In this document: positions 27,200 through 36,068 of the stretch, piece after piece
How positions within the stretch are numbered: position 1 is the first letter of the stretch
How the letters are laid out: each line of letters starts with the position of its first letter
Source of the DNA: Deltaproteobacteria bacterium
GTDB lineage: Bacteria > Desulfobacterota > Desulfobulbia > Desulfobulbales > SURF-16
Direction: 5' to 3'
DNA length: 64,000 bases
Assembly (NCBI GenBank): GCA_016219175.1
Contig: JACRCD010000085.1
Span: forward strand, 1 to 64,000
Program-made: the position numbers and the translations under genes
The notes under the pieces: model-generated
Told to the model about the DNA's origin: nothing
The model's database searches: none
Seen by the model: only the letters and a program-made list of their open reading frames with translations

Positions 27200-27952
27200 A
27201 TGATCACCATTCATTTTCATGACACCCTGGCGGAACTGCTTCCCCGAAAAATTACGACGGGATCCATCGTTTGTGTCAATTCCGAGCTCAAGGCTTCAAT
27301 TAAAGATGTTATTGAGTCGTTAGGTATTCCTCATCCGGAAGTAGAAAAGATTACCGGCAACGGCAGGGAAAGAGATTTTAAATACATTGCCGAGTCTGGT
27401 GATTGCCTGGAGGTGTTTCCCATCTCCCCGAAAAGTAATTTTCTTATTCCCTCGCTTTTGAGACCTGATCCGCTTCCCGCCTACCGTTTTGTTGTGGATG
27501 TCAATGTCGCCAAACTTGCATCGAAACTGCGTCAGCTGGGTTTTGATACCTCCTACCGCCATGACTGTGCTGATAAAGAGCTTGCCGCAATTGCCGGCAG
27601 TCAGCGGAGAATTCTCTTAACCCGGGATCGCAATCTGTTGAAGCGCAGTGTTGTTGAATTTGGGCACCTGGTAAGGGCTTTCGATCCCCAGGCCCAGTTG
27701 CTTGAGGTGATGTGGCTGTATCGTTTAGATGATAAAATTAAGCCTTTTACCCGCTGTCTCCTGTGTAATGGCTTGCTCTCGCCAGTGGCCAAGAAGGATA
27801 TCCTGCAATTTCTTGAGCCGTTGACTATTAAATATTACGATTCATTTTCTCGCTGTGATGACTGCCGGCAGATTTACTGGTCCGGTTCCCACCGGGAACA
27901 TATGAGCAAAACGTTGAACGGTGTTTTAGCCGCCGATATCGTGCAACCGTGA
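27200..27952 (+). CDS. Mut7-C RNase-domain protein with N-terminal ubiquitin-like domain
   Basis: 250 residues. Residues 1-85 form a ThiS/ubiquitin-like domain (DTLAELLPR...GDCLEVFP). From 93 the Mut7-C PIN-like domain follows: FVVDVNVAKLASKLRQLGFD, ILLTRDRNLLKR, then a zinc ribbon with CLLC (191-194) and CDDC. Predicted RNase by fold; cellular substrate unknown. Follows rluD by 29 bp, so may share its transcript. Confidence 0.85.
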   Translation: MITIHFHDTLAELLPRKITTGSIVCVNSELKASIKDVIESLGIPHPEVEKITGNGRERDFKYIAESGDCLEVFPISPKSNFLIPSLLRPDPLPAYRFVVDVNVAKLASKLRQLGFDTSYRHDCADKELAAIAGSQRRILLTRDRNLLKRSVVEFGHLVRAFDPQAQLLEVMWLYRLDDKIKPFTRCLLCNGLLSPVAKKDILQFLEPLTIKYYDSFSRCDDCRQIYWSGSHREHMSKTLNGVLAADIVQP

Positions 27953-27972
27953 GAACCATGGCTGTTAAAATT

Positions 27973-28151
27973 GATGGCGTCGTAAAAAATACCCTGAAGG
28001 GCATAAATCCGATCTACCGCGTTGTAGCGCATTTTTGTTCGCTCGGCATACCATATGTATTGCCTCACTCTCAGAAATACACTACGCCTTGTATATCGAA
28101 TTTTGTTACTTAGCCATCCGGGCTTTGTCGCAGACTTTTTACGGATTCATC
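27973..28151 (+). repeat. MITE-1 copy 4 (long subfamily)
   Basis: Ends GATGGCGTCGTAAAAAA and CTTTTTACGGATTCATC, flanked on both sides by AAAATT (6-bp target duplication). Contains the extra TACCCTGAAGGGCATAAATC segment that marks copies 4-6. Positions 27953-28303 hold no gene otherwise. Confidence 0.88.
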
Positions 28152-28303
28152 AAAATTATTCGTATTGGCATGAAGCAGTTGAAAAAAATGCGCATCACAG
28201 TATTATTGAAGTACAATTCAGGTTGTGGAACTTCGGTGGTCTCTTTTGTGCCGAGGGGCATCCCGGCTGCCGAGCCGTTGTAAAAAAAATAAGGAAGGAA
28301 GAT

Positions 28304-28996
28304 ATGTTCAATCCGGAAAAACTTCTAGGCGGTTTATTGAGTGGAGGCTCTAAACGCGGGGCTTCAAGCATGTTGACGAGTCAGATCGGCATGGGTCTTC
28401 TTGGGGTGGCAATGGAGGCTGTTGACCATTACATGAAAAAACCAGCCGGCCAGTCCCCTCCCGCGATGGGAGCAAGCGGCGGAAGCGTGCCCCCGCCACC
28501 TCCCGGTGCGCAGCCGGTAGCGCCATCATTTTCCGGGCCGGCGGCAACCACCGCCCCTCCTCCTCCCCCTGGAGCTGCATGGTCACCAGCCCCGCAACCT
28601 CCACCTCCATCCCAGGCCGAAACATCATGCGCATCGGGCCGCCAGAAAGACGCCATTGTCCTGATCAGGGCAATGATTGCCGCCGCCAATGCCGATGGGG
28701 CCATTGACCAGCAGGAAAGGCAACGTATTCTTGATAAATTCCGCTCCGTCGACCTGAGTCCTGATGAACATGCTTTCCTGCTCCAGGAACTGCTTGCCCC
28801 GGCGGAGCTGGAAAGTATTGTCAAGCAGGTCGATTCGGCCGGGATGGCCCGGCAGGTCTATGCGGTTTCCCTGATGGCGATTACGGTTGATAGCGAAGCG
28901 GAACGGGTGTATCTCCGTGCCCTGGGCCAGAGCCTCGGACTGTCGGCGGATGACTGCAACACGGTGCATAAGGCCTTGGGTATTGACAGCCTGTGA
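28304..28996 (+). CDS. DUF533 (YebE/TerB-like) protein
   Basis: 230 residues. N-terminal MFNPEKLLGGLLSGG and GMGLLGVAMEAVDHYM, a proline/alanine-rich linker (about 46-105), then a TerB-like helical domain (DAIVLIRAMIAAANADGAID ... AVSLMAITVDSEAERVYL). Family associated with membrane stress proteins; function unknown. ATG 28304 follows GGAAGGAAG; the frame remains open upstream only because it runs through the MITE-1 copy. Confidence 0.85.
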   Translation: MFNPEKLLGGLLSGGSKRGASSMLTSQIGMGLLGVAMEAVDHYMKKPAGQSPPAMGASGGSVPPPPPGAQPVAPSFSGPAATTAPPPPPGAAWSPAPQPPPPSQAETSCASGRQKDAIVLIRAMIAAANADGAIDQQERQRILDKFRSVDLSPDEHAFLLQELLAPAELESIVKQVDSAGMARQVYAVSLMAITVDSEAERVYLRALGQSLGLSADDCNTVHKALGIDSL

Positions 28997-29128
28997 TTTT
29001 AGATCCCCTGGCTGTGATTGCATTTTGCCGTCAAGATGATATCCGGTAAAAAAGGTGCGCGGGCAGGGGCACTCTTCCCGGAATAAAGACCTATTTCGAA
29101 TCATCAATCAAGATAATGGAGATGAGCA

Positions 29129-30124
29129 ATGTCACAATGGTTTTTGAGCTACGATGGAAAGCAGATAGGCCCGCTGAGTCTGGATCAGGCCGTAAGCCAG
29201 GCCAGAACTAATCCGAATGGTTTTGCTTGGCGCCAGGGATTGGCCGAATGGCTGCCCATCGGGCAGGTGGCCGAGTTGACTCAGGCCGGGAGCGGGCCGG
29301 GCATGGCTCCGCCGCCTCCCCAGGCAAGAAATGTGGATGAGATAGATTTTAAGGTGTTTGGCGCCGAGATGCAATTTGTGGAGGTCGAGCTTGATCCGGG
29401 CGAAAGCGCCATCGCCGAGGCAGGGGCCATGATGTATAAAGACAGCACCATCCAGATGCAGACCATCTTCGGCGACGGTTCCGCCGGCAGCGGGGGCGGG
29501 GGATTCATGGACAAGCTGCTGGGGGCCGGCAAGCGGATACTCACCGGGGAAAGCCTGTTCATGACGGTTTTTACCCATACCGGTCAGGGCAAGGGGCATG
29601 TCGCCTTTGGCGCGCCCTATCCGGGTAACATCATCCCGATTCACCTGTCCAATGTGGGCGGCTGTCTGATCTGTCAGAAGGACAGCTTCCTCTGCGCGGC
29701 CAAGGGCGTCGCAGTCGGTATTTTTCTGCAGCGCAAAATCCTGACCGGTCTTTTTGGTGGGGAAGGTTTTATCATGCAGAAGCTTGAAGGGAACGGGCAG
29801 GTTTTTATTCATGCCGGGGGCACGGTGGTTGAAAGAGAACTGCAAGCGGGAGAAGTCCTGCATGTTGATACCGGCTGTGTCGTGGCCTTTGAGCCAAGTG
29901 TCAACTTTGATATCCAGCAGGCCGGCGGCATCAAGACCGCTCTCTTTGGCGGTGAAGGATTGTTTTTTGCTAACCTGCAAGGACCGGGAAGGATCTGGCT
30001 GCAGTCGTTACCCTTCTCCCGACTGGCCGGCCGAATGCTGCAGGCCGCGCCCCAGAGGGGCGGCGGTCAGGAAGAGGGATCGATTCTGGGGCCGTTGGGC
30101 AGTATCTTGGGCGGTGACAGGTAG
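29129..30124 (+). CDS. GYF_2 + AIM24 family protein
   Basis: 331 residues. Residues 1-60 (WFLSYDGKQIGPLSLDQA ... EWLPI) match the GYF_2 domain; from about 72 the AIM24/TIGR00266 beta domain follows (VEVELDPGESAIAEAGAMMY, GGCLICQKDSFLCA, GGTVVERELQAGEVLHVDTG). Glycine-rich ending. Often near DUF533-type genes; role unknown, possibly membrane-associated scaffolding. Lies 132 bp after the DUF533 gene. Confidence 0.88.
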   Translation: MSQWFLSYDGKQIGPLSLDQAVSQARTNPNGFAWRQGLAEWLPIGQVAELTQAGSGPGMAPPPPQARNVDEIDFKVFGAEMQFVEVELDPGESAIAEAGAMMYKDSTIQMQTIFGDGSAGSGGGGFMDKLLGAGKRILTGESLFMTVFTHTGQGKGHVAFGAPYPGNIIPIHLSNVGGCLICQKDSFLCAAKGVAVGIFLQRKILTGLFGGEGFIMQKLEGNGQVFIHAGGTVVERELQAGEVLHVDTGCVVAFEPSVNFDIQQAGGIKTALFGGEGLFFANLQGPGRIWLQSLPFSRLAGRMLQAAPQRGGGQEEGSILGPLGSILGGDR

Positions 30125-30286
30125 CCGTTCTGATCGCTCGGGGTTAAGGCTGAAGACGAAAGGCTGTAAGGTGTCGGCGCTCGGTTCCGTATATGTTGCT
30201 TTTGGCCCGTCTGTCTTGCCGTCTTCAGTCTATCTGTCTGAGCAGCTACAATGGCATTACCGTTGAAGCCAGTCAATTGCCGGGCA

Positions 30287-31177
30287 TCAACGTCTTTTGG
30301 TAAAGTTTGGGGACCTGAGAAGAACGGGGAAGGGTAATTTTTCCCGCCAGCCTGAAAGCCCGCCTGTTAAGAGCTGGATGTGCCCGGCGACCACGGGGCA
30401 TTTCGCGGTAAGCAGAAAATAGATGGGAGCCTTTACCTCGGAAAGCGTTTCAAAGTTGCCCTGTCCTTTGCTGATAATCAGATCCGCGTCATAAAACAAC
30501 TGTAAAAAATCCTTGGAGCAGTCGGCCAGTGGGGTGCCCGGGCATCCGGTGCCGTTGGTAACCACCCGGCAGATGGTGTCCAGGCCGCACTCCCTGGCGT
30601 CGTCCAGCAGGGCATCATTGATGATTGCCTTTTCCTTGACAGCATAAATGACATTTTTTTTCATCATTTCAATGACGAGCCCGTCAAAAACCAGTTCTCC
30701 ACTGTTGTCTCCCAGATATAAAACCATACTTGCCTGATGCAGGTCGGTCCGCAGTGCTGCATAGTCATTGATTGCCAGGTCTTGGCGCAAGGCGGTTTCG
30801 ATGGTTTTTTCCATGTCAAACTGGTGCAGGGAGCCATAATCGATAATGTTTCCGGCTATGGCAAAGGAGAGCGCGGCAAGGAAGCGATTGCCCGCCTCCT
30901 TGATTCTGCGTCCAATCACTGGCTTCAGTCTGGCGGCAAACTGATTGCTCTCTTTCTTTAAGGTGGCAAAAGGGTCAGGGATGCCCGTGACTTCAGCAAT
31001 GAGACCATAGAGCCTTACCGCGTTTTCAGGGGGACTCAGCGTGAAATCAATCGACTGCAGAAACTCTTCAGTCTGTGCCATGATTGCATCGTGCACTGTG
31101 GCTGTGACCTTGCAGAGACCTGCTGTATGCGAGGCCTGTTTGAGAAAACAGGGAAGGCAGTCCGGGGTCGTTTGCAA
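30287..31177 (-). CDS. DUF89/ARMT1-like protein
   Basis: 296 residues. QTTPDCLPCFLKQA at the start, LYLGDNSGELVFDGLVIE (metal-binding region of the DUF89 fold) and ADLIISKGQGNFETL are family hallmarks. DUF89 proteins are metal-dependent phosphatases or related enzymes. Start set at TTG 31177: GAGGAG lies ten bases upstream, inside the last codons of the preceding gene. ATG 31264 would force an 83-bp overlap. Forms a two-gene operon with the kinase-like gene. Confidence 0.8.
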   Translation of the reverse strand: MQTTPDCLPCFLKQASHTAGLCKVTATVHDAIMAQTEEFLQSIDFTLSPPENAVRLYGLIAEVTGIPDPFATLKKESNQFAARLKPVIGRRIKEAGNRFLAALSFAIAGNIIDYGSLHQFDMEKTIETALRQDLAINDYAALRTDLHQASMVLYLGDNSGELVFDGLVIEMMKKNVIYAVKEKAIINDALLDDARECGLDTICRVVTNGTGCPGTPLADCSKDFLQLFYDADLIISKGQGNFETLSEVKAPIYFLLTAKCPVVAGHIQLLTGGLSGWREKLPFPVLLRSPNFTKRR

Positions 31178-31181
31178 GGTG

Positions 31182-32798
31182 TTATGTCTCCTCAATGTGT
31201 GACAGATTTTTACCGGCAAATTTGCCAAGGACGCAGGTGGCGGCCATCGCCGCCGTGGCATCAATCAGTTCCGGTATTGATATCCCCTGGTTAAAGCCGC
31301 CAAGGTGGGGGCCTGTGAGCAGGACCATATCTTTTACAGCTTGAGACATGGTCGCGGCTTTTTTTTGGGAAAAGCCTCTTTCCTGCAAAAAAAGGCGGAA
31401 TTCGTTGGCAGTCATCTGTTGCTGATCTATCCTCCGCAATATCTCTTCCATGTGACGGTCAACCCCCATTTCTTCAACCATGCGGCTAGTCAGACGGGAA
31501 ACGTCAAACGGCATCTCCCCTTCATAAGCATGGCCGGTAAAACCTTGATAGTATCCCTGTAATGTCTCGCTGATAATTTCGATAAGAAGATTCATGTCAA
31601 ACAGATGTCTGGCGTCAATTGGTTTTCCGGCAGAGGTCCAGCCCTGCAAGTTGCTGTTTTTGTGACGGAAGAAACTGGCAGAGACCAGAAGCAGGCTGAG
31701 GATGTGGGAGCCGAGGTGCCAGTAGAGCTTTTCTCCTGAGGCGCTGATTGCCTCAATATGTTCGAAATCCCTGGTGCCGGTCAGTCCGAAATTTGGATGA
31801 CGGCACGAGGCCAGCCATTGATCGAGTCTGCCTCCGCGCGGCCAGTCATACAGGCCGTTATCCTCCCTCCTGTTGCGCTGGATGCGGTTATGAAAAAGAG
31901 GAATGGGCGCGGTGTGAATCATGCCTTGTGAGGCGAGGTAACCAAACAGCCAGGCGTTCCTGATCATAACTTCCTTGAACTGGGCGGCATGCTGATATTG
32001 GGTGGGATCATTGGCATAGGCGAAATAGTCTGCGTGCGCGGTGAAGGCAATAGCCATGGGATCGGCATACGCTTTCTCGGCACCCTGACGAGCCGCGGGC
32101 AGCGGATTTTTCAAGCGGAAAACAGCGCAGCCGTAAAGGGGAAAAGGCTCGGGAATATTGAAGCGCACAGGCATATGGGGGGCGTAATTGCTCAGATTTT
32201 TCATCCACTGTGTTTCAGCAAATAAACTCTCCGAAGAATCATCGCCACGGGCAAGCTTGATCACCAGTATCTTTTGTTCCGAGGGAAACGGCAGCATGAG
32301 GCTTCTCCCCGCGTAAACGATCTTTTCCTGGGAGCCGCACCCTGATAATTCGGTAATTTCCCGCAAGGATATGGATGGAATCTCATTTTGCCGGCTGGCT
32401 TCGCTCTGCACGTGATGAGGTATGGGAACGGGCAAAGAGCCGAGCGCGGCAGCTGCAGCCCTGTGCGAAGCGCCGGCGGCGGAATGTAAAACTCTTTTCA
32501 GCGCGGCCAGGGACTGGGTTGCCAGCTCTGGGGCGCTGCCCGCGCCTATTGCGGTCATGGTCTGGGCTATTTCGCGCAAAAGAAAAAAAGAATGACGTTG
32601 CCGGGTAATGAGCGGGTCATGCATTAATTGTTCTAAATTGACAACTGTCTCAATGCTTATGTTGCGCGGTTCACTTTGTGCCAGTGAATGGAGATTGCAT
32701 GCAGCAATATACCTGGCAGGGAATTCAGCATTCCTGTTTAACAGGATATGTTCTTCAAAAAGAATCCGGTTCAGCACGTTGTCCTCATAATGACCCAA
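31182..32798 (-). CDS. kinase-fold-like protein (possible SidJ-type pseudokinase)
   Basis: 538 residues, soluble. The N-terminal ~150 residues look like helical repeats (IETVVNLEQLMHDPL, ALKRVLHSAAGASHRAAAAAL). KILVIKLARGDDSSESLFAE (about 190) resembles a kinase beta3-Lys and alphaC-Glu. No clear HRD or DFG was found, so an active protein kinase is doubtful. I connect it tentatively with SidJ-related pseudokinases, which catalyse glutamylation; that is memory-based and needs a profile search. Followed after 4 bp by the DUF89 gene. Confidence 0.55.
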   Translation of the reverse strand: MGHYEDNVLNRILFEEHILLNRNAEFPARYIAACNLHSLAQSEPRNISIETVVNLEQLMHDPLITRQRHSFFLLREIAQTMTAIGAGSAPELATQSLAALKRVLHSAAGASHRAAAAALGSLPVPIPHHVQSEASRQNEIPSISLREITELSGCGSQEKIVYAGRSLMLPFPSEQKILVIKLARGDDSSESLFAETQWMKNLSNYAPHMPVRFNIPEPFPLYGCAVFRLKNPLPAARQGAEKAYADPMAIAFTAHADYFAYANDPTQYQHAAQFKEVMIRNAWLFGYLASQGMIHTAPIPLFHNRIQRNRREDNGLYDWPRGGRLDQWLASCRHPNFGLTGTRDFEHIEAISASGEKLYWHLGSHILSLLLVSASFFRHKNSNLQGWTSAGKPIDARHLFDMNLLIEIISETLQGYYQGFTGHAYEGEMPFDVSRLTSRMVEEMGVDRHMEEILRRIDQQQMTANEFRLFLQERGFSQKKAATMSQAVKDMVLLTGPHLGGFNQGISIPELIDATAAMAATCVLGKFAGKNLSHIEET

Positions 32799-32852
32799 AG
32801 GGCAGGGGATGAGTTTTCATTATTTTGAGTAGTGGGTATGTGGTTTTTTTTG

Positions 32853-32880
32853 TTTTTCCGGGGTTGAAATTCCGGAAAAA
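32853..32880 (+). promoter_or_regulatory. inverted repeat, possible enhancer of the sigma-54 promoter
   Basis: Perfect 9-bp dyad TTTTTCCGG-N10-CCGGAAAAA about 120-150 bp upstream of the -24 box at 33001, the usual position for a sigma-54 activator. It could instead act on the divergent kinase-like gene starting at 32798. Confidence 0.5.
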
Positions 32881-33000
32881 CAGAAAGTATAAAATTTATT
32901 TTCCTGTTTTGTGGACTGTCTGGGTGGGGATGCAAAATGTTTTGTGCAAACTTGCTTGAATTGTTAAGTTTTTTTTAATGGTTATAGGTGTGCAACAATG

Positions 33001-33016
33001 TGGCACGAAATTTGCT
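33001..33016 (+). promoter_or_regulatory. sigma-54 (RpoN) promoter
   Basis: TGGCACGAAATTTGCT matches the consensus TGGCACG-N4-TTGCW exactly, with GG and GC ten bases apart. Expected transcript start near 33028, about 155 bp before the Cys-rich protein gene. Confidence 0.85.
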
Positions 33017-33089
33017 TTTTATTATAATGTATAGTTGAACTAGATTTCAACAATACCACGGATGGACAGAGCCTGAAAGATGGTGATTT

Positions 33090-33173
33090 ATGATACTGAA
33101 GCAAATGTCCGATCAGTTAAGTAAAGGAGCATGTTTCTCGACAACCTCAAAAAAAACCGGCAAGGCGGCTTAA
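33090..33173 (+). CDS. possible 27-residue leader peptide
   Basis: ATG 33090 to TAA 33171 encodes a basic peptide beginning MILKQMSDQLSKGAC and ending KKTGKAA. GGTGA lies four bases before the ATG. The stop is immediately followed by the GGAGG that serves the next gene. It lies entirely inside the leader of the sigma-54 transcript. Could be chance; no homologue known to me. Confidence 0.35.
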   Translation: MILKQMSDQLSKGACFSTTSKKTGKAA

Positions 33174-33182
33174 GGAGGGATC

Positions 33183-33605
33183 ATGAACGAGATAGACAGA
33201 CTTCAACTGTTGGCTGAGCTCACCCGCGAGTTCTGCGAATTGAACCACGGGCCGAATGTGCGCAGAGAGGATTTTCCCGCCACTGATTACATTGTCATGC
33301 CCTTTGGTTACGCGGAAAATGAGATGACCGAAGTTGCCGCGCGTGAGATGGTGGTGCCGGTCTGTTATGATTGTGCAACCGCATTGCTGGGAAATGAGTG
33401 GACGCTTCTTTATTGTTTCGAATGCTGCAGCAGTCAGTGGATCTGCAGGAGATTTGCCAAAAACAGCTACCAGCATCATATTCTATGGCTGCGTGGTTGT
33501 CCCCATTGCACGCACGAATTCGGCGGGCTTTACTTTAACGACTTCAAGGCAGTTACTGATGGGGTGGGGTTTCTCCGGGAGCATATGGGAATAATGGCTG
33601 CTTAA
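33183..33605 (+). CDS. Cys-rich hypothetical protein under sigma-54 control
   Basis: 140 residues, no signal peptide. Cysteine pairs CYDC (about 62-65), CFECC (78-82) and CPHC (106-109) suggest one or two zinc ribbons or a metal site. Strong AAGGAGGG before the ATG. I do not recognise the family. Its perfect -24/-12 promoter implies regulated expression, for example in response to nutrient or stress signals. Single-gene unit; the next gene is convergent. Confidence 0.75.
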   Translation: MNEIDRLQLLAELTREFCELNHGPNVRREDFPATDYIVMPFGYAENEMTEVAAREMVVPVCYDCATALLGNEWTLLYCFECCSSQWICRRFAKNSYQHHILWLRGCPHCTHEFGGLYFNDFKAVTDGVGFLREHMGIMAA

Positions 33606-33641
33606 GGGCGCGGGTGAGGATGTTGCAACCCTGGAAACAGA

Positions 33642-34379
33642 TCAGGAAGAAACAGGATGACGAAGCAGGTATTCATTTCTGACATTGGACAGGGCGGAAA
33701 AGATGTTGCCTTTTATTTGCGCATCTTCGTTTGTCAGAACGCTCAGGATTTTCCTGACCCTTTCCCGTTTGGATGTTCCGGCAAGGGGGCAGGGGTTTTC
33801 AACCGCCTGAAGGTTGAAAGCCTCAGCCATGGTTCCCACCTGCTGTTTGTCAAGAAAGGCAAAGGGGCGGATAACGGTTAATTTCCCGTTAAAAAGGGGC
33901 TGACTGGGAACCATGGTGCTGATGTTGCCGCTGTAGAGTAGATTCAGAAAAAAAGTCTCGATTATATCTTCTTTATGATGCCCAAGCGCCAGTTTGTTGC
34001 ACCCTTTTTCCCTGGCCAGGGAAAAAAGTCTGCTTCTCCTCTTGCGGGCGCAATGGAAACAGCCGCTTTTCCCTTGCTCTGCATTCAGGGCATCCGGTCC
34101 GAAAGTGGTTGATTCAATCTCAACTTCGATGCCGATTTTTGCCAGCTGTTGGCGGGCGAGCCGGGAAAAACTACCCGGGGCAAATCCCATATCAAGATGG
34201 ACCGCTGTCAGCTTGTAGGTGATCGGTGCTTTTTTTCGCCACTCGTTCAGTACCGCGGCGAGTGTCATGCTGTCCATGCCGCCGGAGACGGCGACAAGAA
34301 CTGAGTCGCCGTCATTGAGCATGTTGTAGGTGTGCATCGCTTGGCCGATAAGCCGGTTTACGGATTTTGGAATGAGCAT
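33642..34379 (-). CDS. ttcA: TtcA-family tRNA 2-thiocytidine synthetase
   Basis: 245 residues. PP-loop VSGGMDS (31-37) for ATP, CFHC at 107-110 for the Fe-S cluster/sulfur transfer, and a further Cys in NPCPLAG. LGHHKEDIIETFFLNLLYSG is typical of TtcA. Start ATG 34379 overlaps the stop of the upstream lipoprotein gene (TAATG). Thiolates C32 of some tRNAs, by family knowledge; a TtcA-like protein with another tRNA target is possible. Confidence 0.85.
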   Translation of the reverse strand: MLIPKSVNRLIGQAMHTYNMLNDGDSVLVAVSGGMDSMTLAAVLNEWRKKAPITYKLTAVHLDMGFAPGSFSRLARQQLAKIGIEVEIESTTFGPDALNAEQGKSGCFHCARKRRSRLFSLAREKGCNKLALGHHKEDIIETFFLNLLYSGNISTMVPSQPLFNGKLTVIRPFAFLDKQQVGTMAEAFNLQAVENPCPLAGTSKRERVRKILSVLTNEDAQIKGNIFSALSNVRNEYLLRHPVSS

Positions 34380-35014
34380 TACCTGTTCAGATACTGGCAT
34401 TCGTTCAGCTTTTCGTCGAGCCCCTCCCGGGCAAGCTGCTCACCTGTTATCCATTTAAAACCTCTCTTCGAGGCCTTGCCAAAAGAAAAAAGGTTAGAGA
34501 GCAGGGGCTGCTGGGTTTCGTCAAAAACACCCAGGCAGAGGGTTGAGCCGCTATCGACATGGAAGAGCTGGCACTTGAAGGTCACGGAAGCCGGCTGATT
34601 CACTGAATGTTCTCCACCATCACGTTCGCTGAACCGGGTCAGTTCAGTGATGAGAACAGCGTCGCTCCCTGTCTGCTGACCGATGTAACGGGCCACGGCC
34701 AGCGAATTGCCCTGGAAATCCCCAATGATGGACTCCTTCTGGTTTTCGGTCAACAATTGTATCCCTTTTTTGTCTGACAGCTTATCTGTAAGGATGCCGC
34801 TTAAAATTTTCGCTCCCGCCTCAAGCTGACGATTTACTGATTCAGCGCGCTTATCCTGGGATTTAACGATTTCTACAGGCATGACAACGACAGTTTCGAT
34901 GAGCAATGCCTTATCGGGTTCGTCGATTGGCTCTTTATTTATCGAGGAACAGGATGACAGCAGGAGAGCGGTGAAAAAAACAATAGACAATGGCAAGAAT
35001 ATGCTGCGTTTCAA
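34379..35014 (-). CDS. lipoprotein of unknown function
   Basis: 211 residues. Starts at TTG 35014, seven bases after GGAGG, giving a lipoprotein signal KRSIFLPLSIVFFTALLLSSC with Cys lipidation site. The body (VVVMPVEIVKSQDKRAESVNR, ILSGILTDKLSDKKGIQLLT, ARYIGQQTGSDAVLITEL) resembles the TolB-N/FlgO/CsgG-like fold of outer-membrane accessory lipoproteins. Upstream open frame reaching 35149 overlaps hisB and is not used. Coupled to ttcA by a one-base overlap. Confidence 0.72.
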   Translation of the reverse strand: MKRSIFLPLSIVFFTALLLSSCSSINKEPIDEPDKALLIETVVVMPVEIVKSQDKRAESVNRQLEAGAKILSGILTDKLSDKKGIQLLTENQKESIIGDFQGNSLAVARYIGQQTGSDAVLITELTRFSERDGGEHSVNQPASVTFKCQLFHVDSGSTLCLGVFDETQQPLLSNLFSFGKASKRGFKWITGEQLAREGLDEKLNECQYLNR

Positions 35015-35051
35015 TGGGAAACCTCCGATGTGCCGGGATAGGTGGAATGGC

Positions 35052-35645
35052 TTAAAGTGAACCTTTTGAAGATAAAGGTCCCTGCGCGCGTAAATTTTGG
35101 CCAGAGGCCTGGTCCAGGGTTCTGCCCAGCGCCTTAAAAATTGCTTCAAGAATATGGTGGGTATTCTGCCCGTAGGGGACCTCTACATGCAGAGTCATGC
35201 CGCCATGCAGTGACAGGGCGCGAAGGAATTCTTGGACAAGGGCCGTGTCGAAATTCCCCACCTTCTCGTCACAACGCACTACGTCATAATAAAGATAAGG
35301 ACGATTCGACAGATCAACGGTAACCTTGGCGATTGTCTCATCCATTGGCAAGGTGCAATGCCCGTACCGGTTGATCATGCTGAAATCGGCTAGCGACTTC
35401 TTGAAAGCCTGGCCAAGGCAGATGCCCACATCTTCCACGGTATGATGGGCGTCAACCTCCAGATCCCCTGTTGCCTCGACAGCAAGATCAAAAAAACCAT
35501 GCACGGCAAACAGCGTCAGCATATGATCAAGAAAAGGGACCCCGGTCCGCAGGGAGTTTTTGCCTTCGCCGTCAATGGTGAGGCTTAATGTGATATCTGT
35601 TTCTCTGGTCTTGCGCTGGATGTCGCATTGGCGATGGCTATTCAT
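35052..35645 (-). CDS. hisB: imidazoleglycerol-phosphate dehydratase
   Basis: 197 residues, single-domain bacterial form. Histidine biosynthesis step 6. Metal-binding motifs GVPFLDHMLTLFAVHG, EVDAHHTVEDVGICLG and the second set PYGQNTHHILEAIFKALG are complete. No other his genes are adjacent. Region 35646-35820 upstream holds no further gene. Confidence 0.96.
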   Translation of the reverse strand: MNSHRQCDIQRKTRETDITLSLTIDGEGKNSLRTGVPFLDHMLTLFAVHGFFDLAVEATGDLEVDAHHTVEDVGICLGQAFKKSLADFSMINRYGHCTLPMDETIAKVTVDLSNRPYLYYDVVRCDEKVGNFDTALVQEFLRALSLHGGMTLHVEVPYGQNTHHILEAIFKALGRTLDQASGQNLRAQGPLSSKGSL

Positions 35646-35821
35646 GCTGCTAATCTCATGGCCTGTTCGATAGTATCGATTGTTTTAATTTTTATTAGTG
35701 CGTTAAATGAATAAATTAATTATATGTATAACAAGTTAGCTGATTGAGTGGCAAGCTATTTTAGCTGTTTGGCCGGAATTGTCTAAGATGCTGATTGTGG
35801 AGAAAAAACGATAATTTTTTG

Positions 35822-35851
35822 TTGACAACCATTTGTGTCGCCGGTTATAGT
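35822..35851 (+). promoter_or_regulatory. sigma-70 promoter of tRNA-Gly
   Basis: TTGACA at 35822-35827, 18-bp spacer, TTATAG near 35846-35851; transcript start would be about 20 bases before the tRNA. Confidence 0.6.
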
Positions 35852-35877
35852 CACCTCGTTTTTGAACATAAAACAAA

Positions 35878-35952
<75 letters not shown>

Positions 35953-35963
35953 GTCTATTTTAA

Positions 35964-35992
35964 AGGTTCGAACACGTTTCGAGCCTTTTTTT
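35964..35992 (+). terminator. terminator after tRNA-Gly
   Basis: AGGTTCGAA / TTCGAGCCT stem with T7 run, 11 bases after the tRNA. Confidence 0.8.
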
Positions 35993-36068
35993 GTCAATAT
36001 TACACCTGATGAATTCTTTATTTCTCGTATGGTCGGGTGTTTATGGGTTATGATTTGAGGTTATAGAA

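Noticed and set aside
28055..28303. Upstream extension of the DUF533 protein
   Set aside because: Begins inside MITE-1 copy 4; a strong GGAAGGAAG and family-like start are at 28304.
31182..31264. Longer DUF89 start at ATG 31264
   Set aside because: Would overlap the upstream gene by 83 bp; TTG 31177 has GAGGAG and begins at the conserved N-terminus.
35015..35149. Longer start for the 34379 lipoprotein
   Set aside because: Would overlap hisB and hide the lipoprotein signal; TTG 35014 with GGAGG gives a normal lipobox.
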